From IMG/VR virus record IMGVR_UViG_3300035698_008372, positions 62,001-126,000 of that record: a stretch of DNA of 64,000 nt. One strand, 5' to 3'. This stretch comes from a virus. The notes beneath the pieces are model-generated. The model had not been told where the DNA came from. It was given only the letters and a program-made list of their open reading frames with translations, and searched no databases. Numbering within the stretch: the first letter of the stretch is position 1; every line of letters begins with the position of its first letter. The position numbers and the translations under genes are program-made. Shown here one piece after another: positions 8,769-17,658 of this stretch.

Positions 8769-8939
8769 ATGACATTGCAAGAATTTATTGACGACAACAG
8801 AGCTGAACTCGACTCGGGCATCCGAGCGGCTATAGGTCAACCAAATTTTGATCTTGACGACGACGAACGTGAGTTGTGGATTATGAATGACGAAGGCCTT
8901 TACAACTGGGCTCTATCAGAAGGTGTAGAGGAAATCTAA
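8769..8939 (+). CDS. Very small acidic protein
   Basis: 56 residues, acidic. Begins two bases after the TAA of the previous gene, with AAGGA ahead of it, and ends two bases before the next ATG. The tight operon fit supports it. Function unknown. Confidence 0.6.
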   Translation: MTLQEFIDDNRAELDSGIRAAIGQPNFDLDDDERELWIMNDEGLYNWALSEGVEEI

Positions 8940-8940
8940 G

Positions 8941-9267
8941 ATGTCAACCAATCAACTCAAAAAAATGGTGGAAGTCGATTTCGAAAGACATGCTTGTGAT
9001 TTTTGCAATCATTATGTTGAATATGGACCCAACCACGACCATTTCAATTCCAGCGGAGAAACTTTGATATGGGGCGAATCTCAACCGATTTTTATTGACA
9101 AGTGTGCTATTTGTGAAAATGATTTTTGCAACGATCACAAAGGAGTTGAATATTCCGAAGATGGTTCAATTTGCCACAAATGTGCCGAAACATACCAATT
9201 CGATATCAGTGGGGTGTCATTTATTAATATCAAAACTGGTGAAAAAGCCGGAAGCTTCAACCTATAG
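8941..9267 (+). CDS. Zinc-finger protein
   Basis: 108 residues with three cysteine clusters: CDFCNHY near residue 20, CAICENDFC near residue 60 followed by NDH, and CHKC near residue 78. Together they look like one or two zinc sites. Function unknown; such proteins often contact host RNA polymerase or ribosomes, but nothing here shows that. Confidence 0.68.
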   Translation: MSTNQLKKMVEVDFERHACDFCNHYVEYGPNHDHFNSSGETLIWGESQPIFIDKCAICENDFCNDHKGVEYSEDGSICHKCAETYQFDISGVSFINIKTGEKAGSFNL

Positions 9268-9277
9268 GGGTGGAATT

Positions 9278-9454
9278 ATGGAAATCACACTGACTCCAGA
9301 AAATGTAAATGACTACCATCTGAATTATCGGAATGGTGTATTACATGCAAATATAATGAGACTGGTTGAAGCTGGAAAATCGGTCGATATTGAAGTGGAA
9401 ATTCAGACCAATGCCCAATTCTTGGTAGTTAATTATGGGGGCAATATTAACTAA
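9278..9454 (+). CDS. Small unknown protein
   Basis: 58 residues. The ATG at 9278 follows AGGGGTGG. Last gene before the terminator at 9486, closing the early block. Confidence 0.6.
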   Translation: MEITLTPENVNDYHLNYRNGVLHANIMRLVEAGKSVDIEVEIQTNAQFLVVNYGGNIN

Positions 9455-9485
9455 AATAATTAAAAAAATAGTAAGATTTTTTTTC

Positions 9486-9515
9486 AAAACACCCAAAATA
9501 AAAGGGTGTTTTTCT
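9486..9515 (+). terminator. Rho-independent terminator
   Basis: AAACACCC (9487-9494) pairs with GGGTGTTT (9504-9511) and is followed by T-rich sequence. It separates the early genes from the SSB gene. Confidence 0.85.
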
Positions 9516-9623
9516 TTGCCTGCTTACTATATATTAATGTGAAAAGAAACACAGGTTGTATGAATTAAATATAACTAATTAAACATTAACGAATGAGCAT
9601 TTAAACACTTAGGAGAAACAAAA

Positions 9624-10388
9624 ATGGCCGATATTAATGCATTAAAAAAACGTCTAGAACAGCTAGAATCAACAAATCACCGTGTAAACAACCTCTGGAA
9701 ACCATCTTCCGGAAAAACCCAAATCAGACTCGTACCTTATAAAATGGATCATGATAATCCATTCATTGAGTTACTTTTTCATTATGACTTAGGTGGCAAG
9801 AACTACTTGTCTCCACTGTCATTTCAGAGACCCGATCCAATCGAGGAATTCTCTAAGAAGCTGCGGGCTTCAGGAGATTCAGAAGGTTGGAAACTGTCTA
9901 AGAAACTTAGTGCTAAGATGAGAACTTATGTTCCAATCGTGGTACGTGGTGAAGAAGATCAGGGTGTAAAATTCTGGGGTTTTGGAAAAACAGTTTACCA
10001 AGAACTGCTCGGATTCATGTCTGACCCAGACTACGGTGACATTACCGACCCAACAAGTGGTCGTGATGTAGTCGTGGAATTCAAAACCGCGGAAGAAGTC
10101 GGTGCGAGTTTTCCAAAAACTAACATTCGCGTTAAGCCAAATGTTACACCATTAACCGCCAATAAGGCACAACTGGATAACTTCTTGGAAAATCAAAAAG
10201 ATGTCCGCGAAATTTATCAGGAACTTTCTTATGATGATTTGGCAGAGGCTCTCAATGATTACCTTAGCCCAGATGCAGAGGAAGAATCTGATACAGCCGG
10301 AGACGGTATGACAAAATCTCAAATGCAGGAACATGTTGAAACTGCTTCCATTGATAATTTCGATGACATTTTTAACAAGAAAAACTAA
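9624..10388 (+). CDS. 32: Single-stranded DNA-binding protein (gp32 type)
   Basis: 254 residues. It begins with a basic helical segment (ALKKRLEQLE), like the gp32 cooperativity domain. A central OB-fold region is rich in aromatic and basic residues (TQIRLVPYK, FWGFGKTVYQ), and an acidic tail (DNFDDIFNKKN) probably docks partner proteins. The zinc cysteines of T4 gp32 are absent, as in many marine relatives. About 170 bases of AT-rich leader after the upstream terminator, and its own terminator, suggest a strong single-gene transcript. Confidence 0.88.
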   Translation: MADINALKKRLEQLESTNHRVNNLWKPSSGKTQIRLVPYKMDHDNPFIELLFHYDLGGKNYLSPLSFQRPDPIEEFSKKLRASGDSEGWKLSKKLSAKMRTYVPIVVRGEEDQGVKFWGFGKTVYQELLGFMSDPDYGDITDPTSGRDVVVEFKTAEEVGASFPKTNIRVKPNVTPLTANKAQLDNFLENQKDVREIYQELSYDDLAEALNDYLSPDAEEESDTAGDGMTKSQMQEHVETASIDNFDDIFNKKN

Positions 10389-10402
10389 ATAATAAACGAT
10401 AC

Positions 10403-10424
10403 GGGGAGACTTCACAGTCTCCCC
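10403..10424 (+). terminator. Rho-independent terminator
   Basis: GGGGAGACT pairs with AGTCTCCCC around a 4-nt loop, followed by ATATTATTTT. It sits right after the SSB gene and may let only part of transcription run into recA. Confidence 0.9.
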
Positions 10425-10445
10425 ATATTATTTTAGGAGACGCAA

Positions 10446-11564
10446 ATGAGAGATAGAGACGAATTAGCCTCAATGATCGCGGATTCGATTAACAAATCAT
10501 CCGCCGAAAAATCCGCTTTCTTTTTAGATAGCGAAGAATCACCCACAGATGTAACGGATTGAATTTCCACTGGATCATCAGAACTAGATTTAGCGATATC
10601 AAATATGCCCAACGGGGGAATACCCGTGGGTAGAATCACTGAATTTAATGGATTGGAAGGTACTGGCAAAAGTCTTGTCGGTGCTCACATCTTGGCTAAC
10701 GCCCAGCGTAAAGGTGGGGTGGCCATATACATTGATACTGAAACTTCAGTTAGCCCACAATTTTTGACAGCCATTGGAGTGGATGTTAAGAACATGATTT
10801 ATGATCATGTGGAAACAGTTGAAGAGATTTTTGAACACATTGAAAATATTGTGACAAAGGTTAGGGAACAAGATAAGGGCAGACTGGTTACAATTCTTGT
10901 GGACAGTATAGCCGCAGCCAGTACAAAGGTTGAAATGGAAGCCGATTTTGATAAGGATGGTTGGGCAACAAGCAAAGCCATTATTATCTCAAAGGCTATG
11001 AGAAAAATCACACAAATGATTGGTAAACAACGTGTCGCATTGGTTTTCACAAATCAATTGAGGCAGAAGTTGGGTGCAATGTTTGGTGACCAATGGACTA
11101 CTTCTGGTGGAAAGGCATTGCCATTCCATGCATCAGTTAGAGTTAGATTAAAGAACGCTGGCCGAATAAAGGTTGGTACTGGTACAAAAGAACAGGTCGT
11201 TGGAATGAAAATTAAAGCACAGGTAATCAAGAATAGAATGGGTCCGCCTCTGAGGCAGGCCGAATTCAACCTAAGTTTCGCTTCTGGAATTGATGACATT
11301 GGGAGCTGGATAAGAATTTTATCCGCTCATAAGATTGTCAAACAGGCCGGAGCTTGGTACACCATCGAGTACGAGGATAAAGAAATAAAATTTCAGGCAA
11401 AGAAATTTGAAGAGGTTTTAGAGAAAAATCCCAAATTGGAAAAATATCTATACGATCAAATATGTGAAAAAACCATATTGAAATACAGAAATTCTCCAGA
11501 CGAGCCGGTGGTATTGGATGCCGAAGTGGAAGAAATTGAAGAGATGTTGGAAGACGACAGTTAA
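10446..11564 (+). CDS. uvsX: RecA/UvsX-type recombinase, one in-frame TGA
   Basis: 372 residues, read through TGA at codon 39 (10560-10562). The standard code would leave a 38-residue fragment and lose the segment before STGSSELDLA. That segment carries Trp in related RecA proteins, as I recall. Walker A is GLEGTGKS at about residue 70 and Walker B is ILVDSIAA. The L2-like region (NQLRQKLGAMF, TTSGGKALPF) is RecA-like, not T4-UvsX-like. AGGAGA precedes the ATG. It forms filaments on gp32-coated DNA for recombination-dependent replication. It is the only core replication gene here with an internal TGA. Confidence 0.92.
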
Positions 11565-11665
11565 TCTTCATCGGACTTGGGGCATTTTTGCTTTTTAGGT
11601 TGTTACTCCAAAATACATACATAAATATTAGAAGTTAAGAATGCCCCTTTTTTAGAAAGGTGTAA

Positions 11666-12739
11666 ATGAACAATAAAACATTACAACGGATACTGGATCA
11701 AGTTCAGAAGGAACATGACAATGCAGATGATCTGGAATATAATAGCAACGTGTTGATAGTCGATGGACTAAATACATTTATCAGGGCCTTTTCGGCCGTA
11801 CCCATGACAAATACAAATGGGGCTCATGTCGGTGGAATCATCGGATTTTTGAGGTCTATAGCATATACTGTCAAAACATTAAATCCCACTCGGCTGATAA
11901 TCACATTTGATGGCAAGGGTGGTTCGGTGCGCCGTAGAGAATTGTATCCAGAATACAAAGGAAAACGGAAAGTATCAAAATTAAATAGAGCGGATGCATT
12001 CAGTACCGCTGAGGACGAACATCAGTCGATGATGGAGCAGTTGAAAAAGACTGTTGATTATTTGGGGACACTTCCGTTATCACTGATTACGGTGGAGAAT
12101 ATTGAGGCTGATGACACAATGGCATATATTGCCAAGCAGGTTTTGACTGATAGTAAAATCACATTAATGAGCACTGACAAAGATTTTCTACAACTTGTAA
12201 ATGATAGAATATCGGTGTGGTCACCTACCAAAAAAATACTCTATACTCCAGAGGTAATCAGGGCTGAATATCAAATACCACCAAATAATTTCCTAGCATA
12301 TAGGATTATGGAAGGTGATGTATCTGATAATATTCCAGGTGTCGGTGGAGCCAAAATCAAAACAATCATAAAGAGATTCCCAGATGTATTGGATGATTCA
12401 AAGAAATTGAATGTTGATGATTTGATAGAATATGCTAAGGGTCAAGACACCAAATTGAAAGTGTATGACAATGTTATTAATAACAAAGAGCTATTGGAAT
12501 TGAATTGGAAATTGATGCAACTGGATGAGGTGGTTATTAGTAATACCGCCAAATTTCATATACTGAGTGTGGTCGATAGGGATCAACAAACCAAGTTTAA
12601 TAAATTACAATTTGAGAAAATGTTTATTAGAGACCAACTGCACCAATCCATACCCAATCTGGAAACATGGTTAAACCAGTCCTTTTTAACATTGGACAAA
12701 TTCGTGCGAGAACATAATGGGAAGAAAAAAGAAGTATAA
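11666..12739 (+). CDS. rnh: 5'-3' exonuclease / RNase H (T4 Rnh, FEN family)
   Basis: 357 residues. FEN-type metal-site motifs are visible: VDGLNTFIRAF near residue 33, FDGKGGSVRRRELYPEYKGKR, NIEADDTMAY and STDKDFLQLV. An H3TH segment follows (GDVSDNIPGVGGAKIKT). It removes RNA primers and 5' flaps on the lagging strand together with gp32. The length fits phage relatives, and it sits between recombinase and helicase as in many T4-like genomes. Confidence 0.92.
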   Translation: MNNKTLQRILDQVQKEHDNADDLEYNSNVLIVDGLNTFIRAFSAVPMTNTNGAHVGGIIGFLRSIAYTVKTLNPTRLIITFDGKGGSVRRRELYPEYKGKRKVSKLNRADAFSTAEDEHQSMMEQLKKTVDYLGTLPLSLITVENIEADDTMAYIAKQVLTDSKITLMSTDKDFLQLVNDRISVWSPTKKILYTPEVIRAEYQIPPNNFLAYRIMEGDVSDNIPGVGGAKIKTIIKRFPDVLDDSKKLNVDDLIEYAKGQDTKLKVYDNVINNKELLELNWKLMQLDEVVISNTAKFHILSVVDRDQQTKFNKLQFEKMFIRDQLHQSIPNLETWLNQSFLTLDKFVREHNGKKKEV

Positions 12740-12896
12740 TACAGTAGAAGAACGTAAAGAGGCACAGAGGAAATGGCAAGCCGATCATTACGAACGCAAT
12801 AAAAAGGAAATATTGAAGAGGGCTAGAGATGCCTATCGCAAGAAAAAGATTGAAAAAGCCAAGCGCGAACGAATGAAAAAATTGTATGATGAATAG
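12717..12896 (+). CDS. Small highly basic helical protein
   Basis: 59 residues, overlapping the exonuclease end by 23 bases in another frame. Nearly half the residues are Lys or Arg in a helical pattern, so it may bind nucleic acid. It ends in TAG. Family not recognised. Confidence 0.55.
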   Translation: MGRKKKYNTVEERKEAQRKWQADHYERNKKEILKRARDAYRKKKIEKAKRERMKKLYDE

Positions 12897-13145
12897 GAAA
12901 AATAAATCAATATGTTACAAAATATATCAGCGTTTTTCGCCATATATACGATATCTATATGTACGGAAAAGCTTGATTAATTAAAGGGTTGGGATATTGG
13001 GTTGACTTTTATAGCCCATCAAAAAATATAGTGATCGAATACTATGAAAAAAAACATCTAAAACAAATAAAACGGGATGTGAGAAGAAAAATGGAAATTA
13101 TAAGTTATATGGATTGTGAATTTATAGAAATTAGAGAATGGGAAA
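12897..13145 (+). other. Intergenic region before the helicase
   Basis: About 250 AT-rich bases with no convincing gene apart from a possible 21-codon peptide at its end. TTGACT occurs at 13002-13007, but the best downstream -10 candidates have poor match or 19-nt spacing, so promoter function is doubtful. Confidence 0.5.
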
Positions 13146-13156
13146 ATGGTAGATAG
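13091..13156 (+). CDS. Possible leader peptide of the helicase
   Basis: A 21-codon ORF (MEIISYMDCEF start) preceded by GAGAAG, ending in TAG ten bases inside the helicase start. It could couple or control helicase translation. Size makes it uncertain. Confidence 0.3.
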   Translation: MEIISYMDCEFIEIREWENGR

Positions 13157-14537
13157 TGAAAAACTAACCCCATTTGGGAGTTCGTTTCAAACCAAAGTGA
13201 TATCGTCACTTCTGGCTGACACCAAGTATTTTCAGACAATAGGGGATATCTTGGAACCAGTCATGTTTGATAGTGACGCTAATCAATGGTTAGTGGCCAC
13301 CATCAGTGAGTATTTTATGGAGTACAAAACGACTCCAACACTCGATGTACTTAAAATCAAAATAAATGAAATACAGAATGACATCCTACAGACATCAGTA
13401 ATTGCTAAGCTCAAAGAGGCATGGCAAAATATGGATTCTACTGATCTAGAATTTGTCAAAGGGGAATCATTGGAATTTTGTAAAAATCAAATATTGAAAA
13501 ACGCAATTATTCAATCGGTTGATTTATTACAAGAAAAGAAATACGATTCGATTAAGGGGCTGATTGATAATGCCCTAAAAGCTGGATCGGAACGAGATAT
13601 AGGCCACGATTATATTGTGGGTTTGGAGGAGAGATTGACAAAAAGCACTAGAAGTACGATAGAAACCCCTTGGGAATCCGTCACTGAATTGATGGACGGG
13701 GGAGCTGGTAAGGGTGAATTAATAGTGGTGGTAGCACCCGCTGGTATTGGAAAAACGTGGGTATTACAGACAGTTGGGGCACATGGGGTTAAAATTGGTT
13801 TGACAGTAGTTCACTATACATTGGAATTAAATCAGAATTATGTTGGTTTGAGATATGATACTATTATGAGTGGGGTTCCAACCGCAAACATTAAGTATCA
13901 TCAAGAGGATGTAAAAAAGGTAATTGATGCATTACCGGGGAAAATGATAATTAAGTATTGGCCAACCAGATCGGCATCGGTACAAACGATTGCGGCTCAC
14001 TTAAAACAAATGGAAATTCAGAATATTATACCCGACCTAATTGTGGTTGATTATGCCGATATTCTGAGAGATTCATCTGGAGCCGTAGAAAAACGATTCC
14101 AGCTGAGTAATATTTATGAGGACTTGAGAGGTCTGGCCGGTGAATTCAGTTTACCAGTATGGACGGCATCTCAAGCGAATCGTAGTGCATTGGAAGAGGA
14201 AATTATTGATGCTTCCAAAGTTGCAGAGGATTATTCTAAGATAATGACAGCTGACTTTGTAATGTCTATTAGTCGTCAAGTATCTGATAAGATAGCGAAT
14301 ACGGCTAGATGTCACATTATCAAAAACAGATTTGGTCAGGATGGTATTACCTTGCCGATGAATATGAATACGAATATAGGTAAAATAGAAATCTTTGAGG
14401 GTCAAAGTTTTAGTGGAAAAGAACAACAGAAAAAGATGAATAACGGTGATGAGTATGTCCGCAAGGAATTGAAGAACCGATTCAAAGATTTGATGGTGGA
14501 TAATAAGGCCGAGAAAAAGGTCGATGGATATGAATAG
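13146..14537 (+). CDS. 41: Replicative DNA helicase (gp41/DnaB type)
   Basis: 463 residues with an N-terminal helical domain and a RecA-type motor. Walker A is APAGIGKTW near residue 198. Walker B is LIVVDYADIL near residue 300, and WTASQANRSALEE is the sensor segment. It unwinds the fork ahead of the polymerase and recruits primase; no primase gene is in this window. All its Trp codons are TGG. It ends in TAG ten bases before nrdJ. Confidence 0.92.
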   Translation: MVDSEKLTPFGSSFQTKVISSLLADTKYFQTIGDILEPVMFDSDANQWLVATISEYFMEYKTTPTLDVLKIKINEIQNDILQTSVIAKLKEAWQNMDSTDLEFVKGESLEFCKNQILKNAIIQSVDLLQEKKYDSIKGLIDNALKAGSERDIGHDYIVGLEERLTKSTRSTIETPWESVTELMDGGAGKGELIVVVAPAGIGKTWVLQTVGAHGVKIGLTVVHYTLELNQNYVGLRYDTIMSGVPTANIKYHQEDVKKVIDALPGKMIIKYWPTRSASVQTIAAHLKQMEIQNIIPDLIVVDYADILRDSSGAVEKRFQLSNIYEDLRGLAGEFSLPVWTASQANRSALEEEIIDASKVAEDYSKIMTADFVMSISRQVSDKIANTARCHIIKNRFGQDGITLPMNMNTNIGKIEIFEGQSFSGKEQQKKMNNGDEYVRKELKNRFKDLMVDNKAEKKVDGYE

Positions 14538-14547
14538 GAGAGAATAA

Positions 14548-15645
14548 ATGGTAACTTTTAAATTATCGGATAAATTTATAGATGGGTTCAAGCGCAAGCG
14601 GGCACCCTTCGGTTTCAATGGGTTAGGGGCCCTAGTATATATGAGGACATATTCCAGAATAAAGGAAGATGGTTCAAATGAACAATGGTGGGAAACAGTA
14701 CAGCGTGTAGTTGAAGGTACATATAGCATGCAGAAAAACTGGATAGACGAACAAGGTCTTGGATGGAACCCATGGCAGGCACAGAGGTCTGCACAGGAAA
14801 TGTATGAGCGTATTTTTGAAATGAAATTTCTACCACCCGGACGGGGTCTGTGGGCAATGGGCACTGCTATCACTGAAGAAAAGGGATTGTATGCGGCATT
14901 GAATAACTGTGCATTCGTATCCACCGAAAATTTGAAAGACGATTTGGCCAAACCATTCACGTTTCTAATGGACGCTTCCATGTTGGGAGTCGGTGTTGGA
15001 TTTGATACAAAGGGGGCAGGGCAACTTATTGTCAAAGGCCCTAATGTGGATAGACCACCAGAAAAGTTTGTAATCCCAGATTCCCGTGAGGGTTGGGTTG
15101 ATGCCATGAAATTATTGATCGAGAGCTATTTTCTTGGTACTTCACCTATGGATTATGATTATGATACAATCAGGCCAGAGGGAGCACCAATAAAGGGGTT
15201 CGGCGGCACTTCAAGTGGGTACAAACCACTTAAAGCTGCTATGGATGAAATATCCAAAACACTAGATAAAAATGTTGGGGCACCTATTACAATAACCACA
15301 ATAGTTGATATTATGAATCATATTGGTAAATGTGTGGTGGCCGGAAATGTCAGACGCTGTTTACCAAATCACTATGAAGTTCAAACGGAAAATGGTTTCA
15401 AATGTATGAGTGAACTTACATCGGGAGATATGATAAATACAGCAGGAGGTTTGCGAGAGGTTAATGATGTCATAGATAGCGGAAAACAGAAAGTGTTGAA
15501 AATTAAAACGATGAACAATACTGAATATGAAGCTACTGAAAAACATACATTATTGGTATATAATCAGAAACTAGGCTTTAAGTGGAAAATGGTAAAGGAT
15601 ATTGATTCGGAGTTAGATTTTTTAGTTAAACCCAAAAATAAATAA
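14548..15645 (+). CDS. nrdJ: NrdJ fragment 1: N-extein plus split-intein N half
   Basis: 365 residues. Residues 1-270 are the N-terminal part of an adenosylcobalamin-dependent ribonucleoside-triphosphate reductase (RTPR). They include LNNCAFVS with the first redox Cys, LGVGVGFD and CVVAGNVRR. After NVRR the chain changes abruptly at Cys271 into an intein N-terminal half of about 95 residues (block A start CLPNHYEVQTE, later EKHTLLVYNQ like block B). It stops at TAA without a C half. That half starts 66 bases downstream on a separate ORF, so the protein must be completed by trans-splicing. Confidence 0.92.
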   Translation: MVTFKLSDKFIDGFKRKRAPFGFNGLGALVYMRTYSRIKEDGSNEQWWETVQRVVEGTYSMQKNWIDEQGLGWNPWQAQRSAQEMYERIFEMKFLPPGRGLWAMGTAITEEKGLYAALNNCAFVSTENLKDDLAKPFTFLMDASMLGVGVGFDTKGAGQLIVKGPNVDRPPEKFVIPDSREGWVDAMKLLIESYFLGTSPMDYDYDTIRPEGAPIKGFGGTSSGYKPLKAAMDEISKTLDKNVGAPITITTIVDIMNHIGKCVVAGNVRRCLPNHYEVQTENGFKCMSELTSGDMINTAGGLREVNDVIDSGKQKVLKIKTMNNTEYEATEKHTLLVYNQKLGFKWKMVKDIDSELDFLVKPKNK

Positions 15646-15879
15646 AATATGAAGCGGTTAAGAATAATGGATACCGATTTAAATTAGATGTATATTAATA
15701 GGAGAATGATTATGTATGGGATAGAAGATTTCAATTTGGAAGATTTCAATTTAATTTCGATTATGGAAATAGTCGATGAAAATAAATATGTTCAAACGAT
15801 GGACATAGAGGTTGCGGACAAGCATCATTTCTTTGTACGAAATCCTGAATACTCGGATGAATGTATTGTATCACACAAT
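15358..15879 (+). mobile_element. Split intein a in NrdJ (halves on two ORFs)
   Basis: The N half runs from Cys at 15358 to the TAA at 15645. The C half runs from ATG 15712, chosen by GGAGA at 15701-15705, to HN at 15874-15879. It is followed by Thr as the +1 extein residue. The joined extein reads GNVRR-TAEIVFG, as in intact RTPR. Only 66 bases lie between the halves and no endonuclease gene is present, so the break may be a relic after endonuclease loss. Confidence 0.88.
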
Positions 15880-16458
15880 ACAGCCGAAATTGTATTTGGT
15901 GATCCTGAGAATCAGGAATATTTGGACTTAAAGGATTACGACGTGAATCCATATAGGGAAGAATTTGGGTGGACATCGAACAATTCTATATTTGCCGAAT
16001 TGGGCATGGATTATACTGATGCTTGTAAACGTGTTGTGAAAAATGGTGAACCGGGATTTGCATGGCTTGAGAATATGCAGGGTTACTCACGTATGAAGAG
16101 CGGTAAAGACTACAAAGATAGACGTGTAAAAGGTGGAAATCCATGTGTTGTTGGTGATTCAATTATTACTACTGATAGAGGTAGACTTAGAATGGATGAA
16201 TTAGTTGAACGTGTAAATTCAGGTGAAACCATAAAAGTTATGTCTTTTAATGAACAAACATTAACAACTGAATTTAATGTTATTACAAAAGCGTGGATGA
16301 GTAAAAAGGATGCTACTGTATTGACATTGGAAATTGAGGAAAATGACCAAATGTTTAAATTGACATGTACCCCCGACCATAAAATATATACAACTAATCG
16401 AGGATATGTTGAGGCTAATGATTTAACTGGGGAGGATGATATAAAAATAATTACATAA
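15712..16458 (+). CDS. nrdJ: NrdJ fragment 2: intein a C half, middle extein, intein b N half
   Basis: 248 residues in three parts. Residues 1-56 are the C half of intein a, with DKHHFFVRN and the terminal IVSHN. Residues 57-144 are 88 residues of RTPR (TAEIVFGDP to RRVKGGNP). From Cys145 (base 16144) begins the N half of a second split intein: CVVGDSIITTD, then LTCTPDHKIYTTNRGYVEA, the block B pattern. It ends at TAA. An ATG at 15688 is in frame but lacks a binding site. This middle piece must be spliced at both ends to join NrdJ. Confidence 0.92.
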   Translation: MYGIEDFNLEDFNLISIMEIVDENKYVQTMDIEVADKHHFFVRNPEYSDECIVSHNTAEIVFGDPENQEYLDLKDYDVNPYREEFGWTSNNSIFAELGMDYTDACKRVVKNGEPGFAWLENMQGYSRMKSGKDYKDRRVKGGNPCVVGDSIITTDRGRLRMDELVERVNSGETIKVMSFNEQTLTTEFNVITKAWMSKKDATVLTLEIEENDQMFKLTCTPDHKIYTTNRGYVEANDLTGEDDIKIIT

Positions 16459-17658
16459 TTCGTTTGTATATGGTATTTATTTTTGATATTTATAATAAAG
16501 AAACACTCTATATAAAGGAATGAACTGTGAAAACATATTGTGAAAAAAAGAACGGAAAAATTAAATTTGGAGATACTAATCATATTAGTTACGTGGGTCA
16601 CTATACAAACAATAACAATAAAACATATTATTTGCGTAGCAAGATTGAATTCGTGGTGGCTAGATGATTAGATATAAAAAATCTTAAATTTTTATATGAA
16701 TGCAAAATATATATAATAAATTCAAAAAATTATAAACCCGATTTTTTCCACACTGTAAATGATAAAATCAGAACTATTATAGAAGTAAAACCAGATAAAC
16801 AAACGGCTCTGGAATATTATTCTAAATATAACGAGTATTTTAAGAATATAGGAATTCGGTATGTAGTTTTATGAGAAAAACACATACATCAATTAATACG
16901 TAAAAATAATTTACAAGATGAGGTACTAAATTGAATAGACTATAGCATCACGAATTATAAAGTTCCCGATATGAGAGGGAAAAATAATCCTAGATATGGA
17001 ATGAAAACATCAGCAACTACTAAAAAGAAGATAGGTGATAAGACCAGAGAAAGATGTAAGGATAATGAGTATATTGATAAATTGAGTACCTCTATTTCTA
17101 AGTTCTATAATACGGACATGGGACTAAAACGAAGAAATGAAATTTCAGAGTTAAGAAAACGTGAAAACGTAGAATTCTGGAAACGGAAAAATCATGATGA
17201 CCCACTTACTACTGCTATATGTAAAATATGTGGTGATTTATTTAGATATAGAGGTATTAGTGAAAGTGGTCGTGTAACTTGTAGAAAAAATGGATGTACT
17301 ACAAAATATAATAATAGTATTGGAATTCCTCGAAAACCATTATCTAAAAAATCAAGTATTAGCTCATATAAAACAAGACTGTTAAACGGTGGTAATAAAA
17401 TGAAATTAACTGAAAACTATAAAGATTGAAACGAGAAAATTAACATGTTAAAGAAAACGTATAATATTCCAATGACGTTTGGTATGAATGAAAATACCAT
17501 TGTCAAATATTTTGGAAATATAAACACCTATATAAAGGAGATAAAAAAATATGGGAAAACTAATAAGAACGATTTTACATAAAACTGTGGAGGATGTATT
17601 CGATTTAACCGTCGATGCTGTCCATAATTTTATAGCCAATGGTATATTGGTACATAAC
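16144..17658 (+). mobile_element. Split intein b in NrdJ with a homing endonuclease between its halves
   Basis: The N half (16144-16458) and C half (17551-17658, 36 residues ending NGILVHN) resemble the published NrdJ-1 split intein from marine metagenomes, by memory of that sequence (TPDHxxYTxNRGYV, NFxANxILVHN). The +1 residue is Cys. Between the halves lies a Vsr-like endonuclease gene. This is the fractured-gene layout described for split inteins in environmental phage DNA. Confidence 0.9.
16527..17582 (+). CDS. Vsr-like (PD-(D/E)XK) homing endonuclease, four in-frame TGA codons
   Basis: 351 residues from a GTG at 16527 with AAAGGA upstream. In-frame TGA at 16665, 16872, 16932 and 17427 must be read, and the frame is otherwise unbroken. 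The N-terminal nuclease has SKIEFVVAR, YKPDFFH and IIEVKPDKQ, the PD...ExK pattern of Vsr-like homing enzymes. A NUMOD3-like repeat (GKNNPRYGMK) and a zinc knuckle (CKICG...C...C) follow and probably bind DNA. It overlaps the intein b C half by 32 bases. It probably spreads the intein by cutting intein-free nrdJ. Confidence 0.85.

Noticed and set aside
13002-13030. Early promoter before the helicase
   Set aside because: TTGACT is present, but the conserved spacer is absent and no good -10 box lies 17 bases downstream.
15646-15711. A homing endonuclease between the halves of intein a
   Set aside because: Only 66 bases separate the halves, too few for any gene.
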